Below are positions 29,102 to 37,941 of a stretch of DNA of 64,000 bases, piece after piece (position 1 is the stretch's first letter; the number at the start of each line of letters is the position of its first letter). A program made the position numbers and the translations under genes. The DNA is from Maribacter sp. HTCC2170 (lineage in GTDB: Bacteria > Bacteroidota > Bacteroidia > Flavobacteriales > Flavobacteriaceae): the NCBI RefSeq assembly GCF_000153165.2, contig NC_014472.1, forward strand, positions 307,501-371,500, given 5' to 3'. The notes under the pieces are model-generated. The model had not been told where the DNA came from. It ran no database searches and saw only the letters and a program-made list of their open reading frames with translations.

Positions 29102-30088
29102 ATGAAAGCAAAAACAATCAAATCAGTTTTAAGTATGGCCATTATTTTTACCATGGTCCTAACAGGTTCTTCCTTTAAAAATACAAAGGAAATAAGCAAA
29201 GTGCCAAAATCAGAAAAGGAAGCACAACCCACCTATCACAATACGGTAGAGGTCAATGGAATGAATATTTTTTATAGAGAAGCAGGTGATACTAGTAAGC
29301 CCACAATCCTTTTATTACACGGCTACCCTACTTCTTCGCATATGTTTCGAAATTTATTGACAGACTTGTCTGTTCATTATCATGTTTTAGCTCCGGATTA
29401 TCCTGGGTTTGGACGTAGTGATCAACCTTTAATGAATGATTTTGACTATACGTTTGACAATATGTCAAAAATGGTAGAAGGTTTCCTATCAGAACTAAAA
29501 GTTGATAAATACAGCATTTACTTAATGGATTATGGCGCACCAATAGGCTTTAGAATTGCTGCCAAATACCCAGAAAGAATAGAATCATTGATTATCCAGA
29601 ACGGGAATGCCTATGAGGAAGGCTTAAAAGATTTCTGGGATCCAATCAAAAAGTATTGGAATGATTACACCCCGGAAAATGGAAAACCCCTGGAAGGATT
29701 TCATTCTCCCGCAGGCCTAAAATGGCAATACACCCATGGTGTACAAGATTCGACAAAAATTAGTCCTGATAACTGGAGCATTGACCTTCAACACTTAACA
29801 CGTAAAGAGAACAATGATATACAATTGGCAATGTTCTACGATTACAGAACCAATGTTCCCTTATATCCTGAGTGGCAACAATACTTTAGGGAGTACCAAC
29901 CTCCTACCCTGATCGTATGGGGGAAGAATGACTATATATTCCCTGCTGATGGGGCCCACCCATACAAAAGAGATTTAAAAAATTTGGAATTCCATTTACT
30001 GGACACAGGTCATTTTGCTCTCGAAGAAAAAGGAACTGAAATAGCGAATTACATTTTAAAATTTCTAGAGAAAAACAACATCAAATAA
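29102..30088 (+). CDS. alpha/beta hydrolase with Asp nucleophile (epoxide hydrolase / haloalkane dehalogenase type)
   Basis: 328 residues from ATG 29102; the frame is open further upstream but begins with unlikely sequence. An N-terminal hydrophobic segment (8-25) suggests export or membrane anchoring. The oxyanion motif is HGYP (73-76); the nucleophile elbow reads LMDYGAPIGF with D143 instead of Ser, the mark of epoxide hydrolases and dehalogenases. The acid lies in WGKNDYIFP and the His in DTGHFALEE. It opens an ester intermediate on epoxides or halides; the substrate is unknown. Codons 87-91 contain the third TetR operator. Confidence 0.88.
   Translation: MKAKTIKSVLSMAIIFTMVLTGSSFKNTKEISKVPKSEKEAQPTYHNTVEVNGMNIFYREAGDTSKPTILLLHGYPTSSHMFRNLLTDLSVHYHVLAPDYPGFGRSDQPLMNDFDYTFDNMSKMVEGFLSELKVDKYSIYLMDYGAPIGFRIAAKYPERIESLIIQNGNAYEEGLKDFWDPIKKYWNDYTPENGKPLEGFHSPAGLKWQYTHGVQDSTKISPDNWSIDLQHLTRKENNDIQLAMFYDYRTNVPLYPEWQQYFREYQPPTLIVWGKNDYIFPADGAHPYKRDLKNLEFHLLDTGHFALEEKGTEIANYILKFLEKNNIK
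29360..29373 (+). promoter_or_regulatory. TetR operator copy 3, inside the hydrolase gene
   Basis: ACAGACTTGTCTGT is identical to the two upstream operators but falls in coding sequence (codons for TDLSV). Chance occurrence of this 14-mer so near the others is unlikely. It could let the repressor form a loop or act as a roadblock; this is inference. Confidence 0.55.
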
Positions 30089-30109
30089 CATGAGGTCAAT
30101 AAAAAAATC

Positions 30110-30138
30110 GGTTCGAGGTTTGCCCAAAACCTCGAACC
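30110..30138. terminator. long hairpin after the hydrolase gene
   Basis: GGTTCGAGGTTT and AAACCTCGAACC form a perfect 12-bp stem with a five-base loop. On the plus strand only ATCCTTT follows, so termination may be weak; on the minus strand a GATTTTTTT tract follows. It closes the TetR cluster. Confidence 0.6.
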
Positions 30139-30187
30139 ATCCTTTAAAAATCGAAAACAACTATGAAATCCATCAAATCAAATGGTT

Positions 30188-30251
30188 TCCTTTTCGAACA
30201 GATCTTTCTCCTTTTAAGACAGATCTCCCCTATAGTCTTGAAATAGTTTTG
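30188..30251 (+). promoter_or_regulatory. AraC-type promoter element, copy A
   Basis: This 64-base stretch matches 51394-51457 without gaps, with its first 34 bases differing at one position. It ends in TAGTTTTG, a TAnnTTTG box. No TTG -33 element is present, which suits an activator-dependent promoter. Copy B lies directly after the araC-type gene. Both may be targets of that regulator. Confidence 0.6.
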
Positions 30252-30620
30252 CATATGATTTAAATAAAAAAAATATCAATTAACAAGAGGCTAATTAGTT
30301 CAAGGTCTACCAATTACCTAGAACGATCCTCATAAAACATTACAACTATGAAAACAATCAAATCAAATTTGATAGCTCTTTCTACAATCAGAATGCAGGA
30401 AGGTAGCTATGGTAAAATTAAGAGGACCTATCCCAAACCTAATTTTGAAATGGGATTTTTCGAAGCACTATCAATTACTAAATAAAAGAGGCAATGAAAA
30501 CTACAAACAATACTCAATCGGCCTATTTCGATTATAGAAAACTTGAAATAGCAAATGCCAGTAAAAGGGTTAGATGGAATTTTAAAAGACAGAACAAATA
30601 AACATACAATACGGAATATT
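30252..30620 (+). other. decayed stretch with broken short frames
   Basis: Two short frames begin with ATGAAAAC: 30348 (45 codons, MKTIKSNLIALSTIRMQEG...) and 30494 (35 codons). Neither resembles a complete protein. The segment from about 30299 to 30375 is a degenerate copy of 30110-30190 (GTTCAAGGTC..., CTAGAACGATCCT, ACAACTATGAAAAC, ATCAAATCAAAT), so it arose partly by tandem duplication. Confidence 0.45.
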
Positions 30621-31049
30621 ATGAAAACAATAAATTGGAAAAGAGCAATATTAGCAGGATTTATAGGTACAATTCTATTTGATCTTGCAGGACTATTATT
30701 TACAGGTACTTGGTGGGATATTCCAGGAATACTGGGAGCAAAGACCGGACTTGGTTTAACATATGGCGTTATAGGACACTATTCAAACGGCGTTTTATTG
30801 GCCATTTTATTTGCAGGTATAGCACCTTCTCTATGGGGGCCTAAATGGGCACGTGCAATTACCTTCGTTGTAGCCGAAACCATTGCTTTAGTATGGTTCT
30901 TTATGCTACCCTTATTAGGTGCCGGAATAGCTGGATTGGACATGGATCCATTGATGCCAGTGATCACATTGTTACGTCATATTGCATATGCAATTCCATT
31001 GATTATCCTAATCAATTATGATGTACAAAATCCATTGTATAAAAGTTAG
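30621..31049 (+). CDS. four-helix membrane protein of unknown function
   Basis: 142 residues from ATG 30621. About four hydrophobic helices are visible: ILAGFIGTILFDLAGLLF, NGVLLAILFAGIAPSLW, AITFVVAETIALVWFFMLP and PVITLLRHIAYAIPLIIL. I do not recognise a named family with confidence. It is the first intact gene after promoter copy A and 76 bases before a serine hydrolase gene. The longer frame from 30555 adds a charged leader and is rejected. Confidence 0.65.
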   Translation: MKTINWKRAILAGFIGTILFDLAGLLFTGTWWDIPGILGAKTGLGLTYGVIGHYSNGVLLAILFAGIAPSLWGPKWARAITFVVAETIALVWFFMLPLLGAGIAGLDMDPLMPVITLLRHIAYAIPLIILINYDVQNPLYKS

Positions 31050-31124
31050 AATCAGTTCAAAGGAAGTGTAATCTTCTTTTGCCTCGTTCTAATGTCAATA
31101 ACCAACCTATCAACAACTTATATT

Positions 31125-32420
31125 ATGAAAACCACTAAACGCATACTTAAATATTTGGCAATAACATTATTTGCGATTGCCCTATGGATTGTTACTGTTG
31201 TATCGAGTACAATGAACGGATGGTGGCGCGAATCAATAACAAATGAAAGCGATATCAAATCATTTATTCATGCTGTCAATGATGAAGTCAAAAATCAGTT
31301 TGTTGGTAATTTTGCCATGGCGACAATTAACAATGGTAAAGTTGAAGCTGAAATATTTCACACAGCAGGAACCGTAGTAGATAGAAATACGGTATTTCAG
31401 GTTGCCTCTTTAAGTAAGTGGGTATCGGCTGTTGGAGTCATGAAATTGGTAGAAAACGGCAAGCTGGATTTAGACGTTCCCGTAAGTACATACTTAACTA
31501 GATGGCAATTACCGGAAAGCAAGTACAATAATGACAAAGTAACGGTTAGAAGGCTTTTAAGTCATACTGCCGGGCTTACTGATGGGCTTGGTTATTCTGG
31601 CTTTGAATCAGAAGAAAGCATACAAGAACTTGAGGCTTCATTAACAAATGCCGCGGATGCAGATAAAGGTGTTTCAGGGGTGGTCGAAGTTGGTGTTGAG
31701 CCTGGTGAATTTAAATACTCCGGAGGAGGCTTTACACTTTTACAACTACTTGTTGAAGAAGTTAGTGGGGAATCGTTTACCTCATATATGAAAAACACCA
31801 TTTTTGAGCCTTTGAATATGAATTATTCAAACTATAAATGGAATGAGGATTCTGGCTATAAATTGGTAGAATTCTATAATGATGATGGGTCTGAGGCTAA
31901 ACATTATCGATATACTTCTCTGGCCGCTACATCACTTTATACTTCAATATCAGATTTGGAGTTGTTCTTTCAATTTTTCATGAAAGGAAAAAACAACGAA
32001 CCAATTGGCAGAAATGTTCTAAAACCAGAGACATTAAAAAGTATGAGAGAAGTACATGCAACTTCACTGGGTATGGATATTTGGGGGCTTGGAACTATTC
32101 TATATACCAAAACAGATAATGGAGATTTTATTATTGGTCATGACGGGAAAAGTACACCTCCAATTAATACAGCAGTACGACTGAATCCTGAGACTGGAGA
32201 TGGAATTATAGTATTAGAAACAGGTAATTCAGATTTGGCCACAAAATTGGCAAGCGAATGGGTGTTCTGGAAAACGAAGAAAGTAGATGTTATTTTATTC
32301 GCAATGTCTGAGGATAAAATGAAGTCCATAATTGGAAGAGGTGTTATATCAATTGTAATCTTATCAATACTAATGGGCGTGATACGCTACAGAAAAAAAT
32401 ATGCAAAGCGCACAAAATAA
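31125..32420 (+). CDS. beta-lactamase-fold serine hydrolase with altered YxN motif
   Basis: 431 residues from ATG 31125. Membrane helices at about 8-27 and near the C-terminus (SIVILSILMGVIRY) bracket a class C beta-lactamase/esterase domain. The nucleophile motif is S95-L-S-K98. The second motif reads YSGGG where the usual YxN is expected, so Asn is replaced by Gly. The third is HDG. A changed second motif may alter or lower activity. It is one of four such enzymes in the window. Confidence 0.85.
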   Translation: MKTTKRILKYLAITLFAIALWIVTVVSSTMNGWWRESITNESDIKSFIHAVNDEVKNQFVGNFAMATINNGKVEAEIFHTAGTVVDRNTVFQVASLSKWVSAVGVMKLVENGKLDLDVPVSTYLTRWQLPESKYNNDKVTVRRLLSHTAGLTDGLGYSGFESEESIQELEASLTNAADADKGVSGVVEVGVEPGEFKYSGGGFTLLQLLVEEVSGESFTSYMKNTIFEPLNMNYSNYKWNEDSGYKLVEFYNDDGSEAKHYRYTSLAATSLYTSISDLELFFQFFMKGKNNEPIGRNVLKPETLKSMREVHATSLGMDIWGLGTILYTKTDNGDFIIGHDGKSTPPINTAVRLNPETGDGIIVLETGNSDLATKLASEWVFWKTKKVDVILFAMSEDKMKSIIGRGVISIVILSILMGVIRYRKKYAKRTK

Positions 32421-32427
32421 TTTAAAT

Positions 32428-32865
32428 ATGGTAAATCATGATTTTTATATGGCCAAATGTATTCAACTTGCTGAAGAAGCAAAGCAAAATGGAAACACCC
32501 CAGTAGGTGCATTAATAGTGTCAAAAGATGAGATTTTAGGAATTGGAAGAGAAAATACCCGTTCAAAAAAGGACATAACCCGACATGCCGAAATAGAAGC
32601 AATTCAAAACGCTTTAAAAAAAGTAAAATCATTGAAGGGCGCCATACTTTACACAACTCATGAACCTTGTGTTATGTGTTCTTATGTAATTCGACATTAT
32701 GAAATAGGTACCGTCGTATTTGGATTGCGGTCAAAATATATCGGAGGTAAAAGTTCTGAATTTAATCTTTTAGAAACTGAGAACATTCCAATTTGGAGTC
32801 AACCTCCATCTTTTATTGAAGGTGTTTTAGTTAAAGAATGTCAACAACTATCAATTAATAATTGA
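32428..32865 (+). CDS. nucleoside deaminase (CMP/dCMP-type zinc enzyme)
   Basis: A 145-residue deaminase with the zinc motif HAEIEA (His ligand and catalytic Glu) and PCVMC (two Cys ligands). The family includes guanine, cytosine and tRNA adenosine deaminases. A GNTPVGALIV motif precedes the active site. The tRNA-specific TadA core is only partly matched, so a free base or nucleoside substrate is preferred. ATG 32428 is chosen; the ATG at 32401 would overlap the previous gene. Confidence 0.85.
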   Translation: MVNHDFYMAKCIQLAEEAKQNGNTPVGALIVSKDEILGIGRENTRSKKDITRHAEIEAIQNALKKVKSLKGAILYTTHEPCVMCSYVIRHYEIGTVVFGLRSKYIGGKSSEFNLLETENIPIWSQPPSFIEGVLVKECQQLSINN

Positions 32866-32868
32866 AAA

Positions 32869-33471
32869 ATGAATTATACCAGCGACATAGTATTCACGCC
32901 AGCCGTAAAAAAGTTTCAAGAACAATTTAAATCCAGAAACAGTTATGCTCGAATGGAACAGTTTGGTGGTTGGAATTCTAAGGTTTCATCAGACTTAGAA
33001 GGCTTTCTAAAAGACATGGATTCATTTTACTTTGGATCTGCAAATGCAGATGGACAACCTTATATTCAACATCGCGGTGGCAAAAAGGGCTTTTTAAAAG
33101 TCGTTGACAATGAAACTTTGGCCTTTGCTGATTTTTCAGGTAACAAACAATATATCTCAATTGGTAATCTTAGCGAAAACAATAAAGCCACCATTTTTTT
33201 AATGCATTATGTATCACAAACCAGAATAAAAATTTGGGGAACTGCTTATGTAGATACTGATGAATCATTAATTGCTTCGCTGCGGGACGAAAACTATAAC
33301 GCAAAAATTGAACGTGCTATAGTTTTTAAAGTAAAAGCTTGGGATGTTAATTGCAAGCAGCATATAAAACAACGTTTCGCTGCTGATGAAATAAAGAAAA
33401 TCACCGAGCCTTTGGAGTCCAAAATTAAAACCTTGGAAACAACAATTGATCATTTAAAATCCAATAATTAG
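32869..33471 (+). CDS. pyridoxamine 5'-phosphate oxidase family flavoprotein
   Basis: A 200-residue protein with the split-barrel FMN fold: FYFGSANADGQPYIQHRGG and ETLAFADFSGNKQYISIGNL are the FMN-binding strands, then ATIFLMHYVSQTRIKIWG. The C-terminal 30 residues form a charged helix. It is of the general stress or nitroreductase-like branch, not the vitamin B6 enzyme. It starts three bases after the deaminase stop, so the two are cotranscribed. Confidence 0.85.
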   Translation: MNYTSDIVFTPAVKKFQEQFKSRNSYARMEQFGGWNSKVSSDLEGFLKDMDSFYFGSANADGQPYIQHRGGKKGFLKVVDNETLAFADFSGNKQYISIGNLSENNKATIFLMHYVSQTRIKIWGTAYVDTDESLIASLRDENYNAKIERAIVFKVKAWDVNCKQHIKQRFAADEIKKITEPLESKIKTLETTIDHLKSNN

Positions 33472-33478
33472 AAGGAAC

Positions 33479-34582
33479 ATGGAAAACCGCGTATTCAAAA
33501 TCAAAAAATTGGTAATTCTCATTTTGGTTCTGGCATTTGGCTTCATCGGAAATTCACAGATTGCCCATCGAATAGATAGCTTGGCAAAAATTCATGCATC
33601 CCAAGGGTTCAATGGCAATGTACTATATTCCAAAAACGATAAACTTGTATTTACAGGAAATTATGGTTGGAGTGATTTTTCATCTAAAAAAGTGCTCAAT
33701 GATTCTACCATTTTTGAACTAGCCTCTGTATCCAAGCAGTTTACAGCGGCAGCAATCGTGCAACTGGCAGAAAATGGGTTATTACATTTTAATGATAATG
33801 TAAAAAATATCATTAAAGCATTTCCTTATCCCAATATTACTATTGAGCATCTTTTAAGACATCAATCGGGACTTCCAGACATTCAAAAACTACTCTATCA
33901 AAAACGAATATGGAATCGAAAAAAACAGGCTACACATCGCAATGTACCCCATGTACTTTCAAGTCAAAAACTGCCCCTAAGTTTTGAACCTGGCACCAAG
34001 TATGAATACAACAATACAGGTTATGCGATGCTTGCTTTGATAATAGAAGTTGTAAGCAAACAACCCTATGAAACCTATGTGCAAACCAATCTTTTTAATG
34101 CTGCAGGAATGACCCATTCAAAAGTATATAGCAAGGATTTAATTCCAAACAAAACCAAGAATATTGCGCTAGGGCACACCTTTAATAAGAAATCTAAAAA
34201 ATATCAAAAAGTTGAAAATGACTCAAACCATAAACATATTCATTGGATGAACGGAGTTCTCGGTGATAGTGGAGTCTATTCCTCAATATTAGATCTTGAA
34301 AAATGGAAAAAAGCATTACGAGAAAACATACTTATATCAGAGAAAAGTTTCAGTAAAATGACTTCTGTAGATAATGTTTCTAAAAAATATGGTTATGGAC
34401 TGGCAATTTATGAGACTAAAAGTAAAGGTAAATGGGTATACCACAATGGAAGCTGGTCTGGATATAAAACATCAGTAATTTATTTACCTAAAAGCAATGA
34501 GCACATAGTAATTCTTAGTAATAATAGGTATGCTCAGACCTACAAATCTTTTGAAGACGAATTATACAAACTAATACAATAA
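33479..34582 (+). CDS. beta-lactamase-fold serine hydrolase, exported
   Basis: A 367-residue enzyme with an N-terminal signal (about 8-25). The catalytic motifs are S83-V-S-K86 (LASVSKQFTAAA), YNN in YEYNNTGYAML and HNG in HNGSWSGYKT, a complete class C/esterase set. It may act on esters, peptides or lactams in the periplasm. Seven bases separate it from the PNPOx gene and the SDR gene follows at once, suggesting one operon. Confidence 0.9.
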   Translation: MENRVFKIKKLVILILVLAFGFIGNSQIAHRIDSLAKIHASQGFNGNVLYSKNDKLVFTGNYGWSDFSSKKVLNDSTIFELASVSKQFTAAAIVQLAENGLLHFNDNVKNIIKAFPYPNITIEHLLRHQSGLPDIQKLLYQKRIWNRKKQATHRNVPHVLSSQKLPLSFEPGTKYEYNNTGYAMLALIIEVVSKQPYETYVQTNLFNAAGMTHSKVYSKDLIPNKTKNIALGHTFNKKSKKYQKVENDSNHKHIHWMNGVLGDSGVYSSILDLEKWKKALRENILISEKSFSKMTSVDNVSKKYGYGLAIYETKSKGKWVYHNGSWSGYKTSVIYLPKSNEHIVILSNNRYAQTYKSFEDELYKLIQ

Positions 34583-34585
34583 GTG

Positions 34586-35332
34586 ATGGAAAAAACAGAA
34601 AACAAAATTGCCTTAATTATTGGAGGAACAAGCGGAATTGGCAAATTAACTGCTGAAAAACTATTGGAACAAGGAGTTCAAGTACACATTGTTGGTAGAA
34701 ACATAAATAAAATTGAAGATGCACCCAATTTGATTAAACATAAATATGATATCACCCAAAAAGAAGATTTAACTCAGCTAATTAATTCCATTGCAAGTTT
34801 TGATTCATTGGATTACTTGGTTAACGCTTCCGGTTTTTTCTTACCAAAATCCTTTTTAGATCATAGTTTTGAGGATTATGATTCTTATTTAGATTTAAAC
34901 AGGGGTTTTTATTTTATATCACAGGCAGCAGCAGAGAAAATGAAACAAACAAAAAGTGGGTCTATTGTCAATATCGGTTCCATGTGGGCTAAACAAGCAA
35001 TAAAGGCAACTCCCTCCTCTGCATATTCTATGCAAAAGGCTGGATTACATTCGTTAACACAACATTTAGCTATGGAACTAGCTGAATATAATATCAGAGT
35101 TAACGCTGTATCCCCTGCTGTTGTTGAAACACCTGTTTACAATGCGGTTTTTGGAGGCGAAAAAGAAGCAAACAAGGCTTTGGAATCTTTCCATAACTTT
35201 CATCCAATTGGCAGAAATGGAACTCCCTTAGATATTACGAACAGCATTCTATTTCTATTGTCAAATAAGACTTCATGGGTAACAGGAGCTATTTGGGATA
35301 TTGATGGGGGTGTAATAGCCGGCAGGAACTAA
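34586..35332 (+). CDS. short-chain dehydrogenase/reductase
   Basis: A 248-residue NAD(P)-dependent oxidoreductase. The Rossmann motif is [13 protein letters not shown], the structural motif is NASG, the catalytic Ser lies in IVNIGSMWA, and YSMQK supplies Tyr and Lys. The C-terminus has the fold-typical [14 protein letters not shown]. The substrate is unknown. ATG 34586 and the GTG three bases earlier are both possible. Confidence 0.9.
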   Translation: MEKTENKIALIIGGTSGIGKLTAEKLLEQGVQVHIVGRNINKIEDAPNLIKHKYDITQKEDLTQLINSIASFDSLDYLVNASGFFLPKSFLDHSFEDYDSYLDLNRGFYFISQAAAEKMKQTKSGSIVNIGSMWAKQAIKATPSSAYSMQKAGLHSLTQHLAMELAEYNIRVNAVSPAVVETPVYNAVFGGEKEANKALESFHNFHPIGRNGTPLDITNSILFLLSNKTSWVTGAIWDIDGGVIAGRN

Positions 35333-35357
35333 TCTAATAAGCAAACAAATATAAAAA

Positions 35358-36353
35358 ATGAAAAAAATAGCAATAAACGGAATGGGTCGCATCGGTAGAG
35401 CTGCCTTAAAAGTAATCCTAGAATCTCCAAAGCTTGAGTTGGTGGCTGTCAACGACATTGTTTCCATCGAAAATATCGCTTACCTATTAAAATATGACTC
35501 GGTTTATGGGATTTACGAAAAGGAGGTTTCACATGATGGAAACAACCTAATTGTCGGTGATAAAAAAATTCAATACAACTCTCAAAGAAACCCTGAAGAA
35601 TTACCATGGAAAGAACATCAAGTTGATGTTGTTATTGAAAGTACTGGATTTTTCACTTCAAATGAAGATGCAAAAAAACACATTAAAGCTGGTGCCAAAA
35701 GTGTAATCATATCAGCACCAACGAAAAGTAGTGAGATTCCAACTGTTGTACATGGTGTAAATACTAAAGATGGAGATACGGCAATTTTTTCATGTGCGAG
35801 CTGTACTACAAATAACATTAGCCCTATTGTTGAAATTTTAGGTCGTACAGTTGGCATTAAAAAAGCAATAATGACCACTGTGCATGCATATACAGCATCG
35901 CAAGGAATTGTTGATTCTCCTTCTGACAAAAATTTTAGAATGGGGCGAGCAGGTGCCACCAACATCATACCAACCTCAACAGGTGCTGCAATAGCAACCA
36001 CCAAAGCTCTACCAGAATATGTCGGGAAATTTGATGGTGTAGCGCTACGGGTACCAATTCCTGTTGGTTCTATTTCTGATATGACTTTCGTAACGGAAAG
36101 GCCAATAACTATAAAAGAAGTAAATTCCATATTTGAGGAGGAATCTAAGACAAATAGGTATACGAACGTTTTGACAACCACTTCGGAACCTATCGTTTCT
36201 TCTGATATTGTGAAAAGTCCTTATGCCTCAACTGTAGATTTGAGTATGACCCGAGTTGTAGATGGTGATTTATTGAAAGTAATGACCTGGTACGACAATG
36301 AATGGGGATTTACAAACCAAATGATACGGCAGATAATAGTAGATGGAGAATAA
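35358..36353 (+). CDS. gap: glyceraldehyde-3-phosphate dehydrogenase, type I
   Basis: A 331-residue NAD-dependent enzyme with NGMGRIGRAAL (NAD binding), C149 in SCASCTTN and H176 in TTVHAYTASQ, TSTGAA, and YDNEWG near the end. All catalytic residues are present. Its place in an accessory region, between an SDR and a pirin gene, suggests a secondary GAPDH rather than the main glycolytic copy; that cannot be tested from this window. Confidence 0.93.
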   Translation: MKKIAINGMGRIGRAALKVILESPKLELVAVNDIVSIENIAYLLKYDSVYGIYEKEVSHDGNNLIVGDKKIQYNSQRNPEELPWKEHQVDVVIESTGFFTSNEDAKKHIKAGAKSVIISAPTKSSEIPTVVHGVNTKDGDTAIFSCASCTTNNISPIVEILGRTVGIKKAIMTTVHAYTASQGIVDSPSDKNFRMGRAGATNIIPTSTGAAIATTKALPEYVGKFDGVALRVPIPVGSISDMTFVTERPITIKEVNSIFEEESKTNRYTNVLTTTSEPIVSSDIVKSPYASTVDLSMTRVVDGDLLKVMTWYDNEWGFTNQMIRQIIVDGE

Positions 36354-36374
36354 ACTTTGAAATTTTGATAACCT

Positions 36375-37091
36375 ATGAAAAGTATTATACATAAAGCAAA
36401 TACCAGAGGAATAGCCAATCACGGATGGTTACAATCTCATCATTCATTCAGTTTTGGTAACTATCACGAGCCCAACAGAATGAATTTTGGAATGTTGCGC
36501 GTTTTAAATGATGATGTGGTAAGCGCCAGAATGGGCTTTAGTACGCATCCGCATAAAAACATGGAGATAATTTCTATTCCGTTAAAAGGTGATTTAGAGC
36601 ACAAGGATAGCATGGGCAACGTGGCCGTAATCAAAGAAGGTGATGTACAGGTCATGAGTGCTGGAAAAGGCATATCACACAGTGAACATAACAGGAGTTC
36701 AGAGAATGAGGTGAGGTTCCTGCAAATTTGGGTAATTCCAAATAAAAATAATGTTGAACCTAGATATGACCAAATCACTTTAAAAAATCGCGATGTCGGC
36801 AATCAACTTGTTCAAATTCTTTCTCCTAATGAAAATGACGACGGGGTTTGGATTCATCAAGATGCCTGGTTTCATTTGGGGGATTTTGAAAAAGGAAAAG
36901 AGCGATTTTATGAGTTAAAGGACAAAACTAATGGAGTTTATGCCTTTGTATTAGAAGGAGATATAACCATTGAAAATCAAACTTTAAATAAAAGAGATGG
37001 TTTCGGTATTTGGGATATTGATAAAATAACCATTAAGGCAGATTCTAACTCCAAACTTTTGTTAATGGAAATTCCAATGACAAATAAATAA
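36375..37091 (+). CDS. pirin family bicupin
   Basis: A 238-residue double-cupin protein. The metal site is visible as STHPHKNMEI, then LEHKDSMGN, and VMSAGKGISHSEHNRS. Bacterial pirins include quercetin dioxygenases and redox-sensing proteins. The HGWLQSHHSFSFGNY N-terminus is the family signature. It follows gap by 21 bases and precedes the metallo-hydrolase by seven. Confidence 0.9.
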   Translation: MKSIIHKANTRGIANHGWLQSHHSFSFGNYHEPNRMNFGMLRVLNDDVVSARMGFSTHPHKNMEIISIPLKGDLEHKDSMGNVAVIKEGDVQVMSAGKGISHSEHNRSSENEVRFLQIWVIPNKNNVEPRYDQITLKNRDVGNQLVQILSPNENDDGVWIHQDAWFHLGDFEKGKERFYELKDKTNGVYAFVLEGDITIENQTLNKRDGFGIWDIDKITIKADSNSKLLLMEIPMTNK

Positions 37092-37098
37092 TCGTACA

Positions 37099-37869
37099 AT
37101 GTTGAAGGTCCACCATATAAGAAATGCGACAATGGTTCTGGAAACAGAACAAGATGTGATTTTAATCGACCCTATGCTAGGAGACCAAGGAGTCATGCCT
37201 TCTTTCACGCTTTTCAGACATAAAGTAAGAAGAAACCCGATAGTTCCACTACCAGAAAATTCGAATCTTATTTTAGAAAAGGTAACGCATTGCTTAATAA
37301 CCCATCAACATCCAGACCATATTGACAGTAAAGGAGTTGAATTCCTAATCAATAGAAACATACCGGTTACCTGTGGTATAAAAGACAGGGAAGCACTTAA
37401 GAAAAGAGGGGTAAATGTAGTTCAATCATTAAAGTATTGGGAGAAACAAAAATATCTAGGAGGAACCATTGAAGGAATACCAGCAAAACATGGATATGGA
37501 TTTATTGCTAAACCAATGGGTAATGTGATAGGGTATTTCCTAAAACTACCCAATCAAAAATCTATTTACCTTAGTTCAGATACTATTTACACACCTTCAG
37601 TAGATAAAGTTTTAAAAGAATACAAGCCAGATATAAGTGTTTTGGCATGTGGTGCCGCTCGATTCGATTTGTTCAGAGAGCTGATTATGAATATAGATGA
37701 TATTTTAAAATTTGTAAAAAACAGCTCAGGAAAAGTTATTGCAAACCATATGGAATCATTAAATCACTGTCCATTAACTAGAAAAGAACTAAGAGAATTA
37801 TTAAAAACTAATAATATTAACAATGGTGTCCTAATTCCCGAAGATGGCGAATTAATGGTTATAGAATAA
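37099..37869 (+). CDS. MBL-fold metallo-hydrolase
   Basis: A 256-residue soluble hydrolase of the UlaG/RomA-like branch: HHIRNATMVLE, IDPMLG, the metal motif THQHPDHID (HxHxDH), ISVLACGAARF and the late VIANHMESLNHCP His. It likely cleaves a phosphodiester or ester. Seven bases separate it from the pirin gene. Confidence 0.87.
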   Translation: MLKVHHIRNATMVLETEQDVILIDPMLGDQGVMPSFTLFRHKVRRNPIVPLPENSNLILEKVTHCLITHQHPDHIDSKGVEFLINRNIPVTCGIKDREALKKRGVNVVQSLKYWEKQKYLGGTIEGIPAKHGYGFIAKPMGNVIGYFLKLPNQKSIYLSSDTIYTPSVDKVLKEYKPDISVLACGAARFDLFRELIMNIDDILKFVKNSSGKVIANHMESLNHCPLTRKELRELLKTNNINNGVLIPEDGELMVIE

Positions 37870-37941
37870 GCCATCAGGTAACACCCACCTTTAAAACTCA
37901 AGGAGAGTTGAAGGAACCATCAATCTAAAAATTAAAATCAT

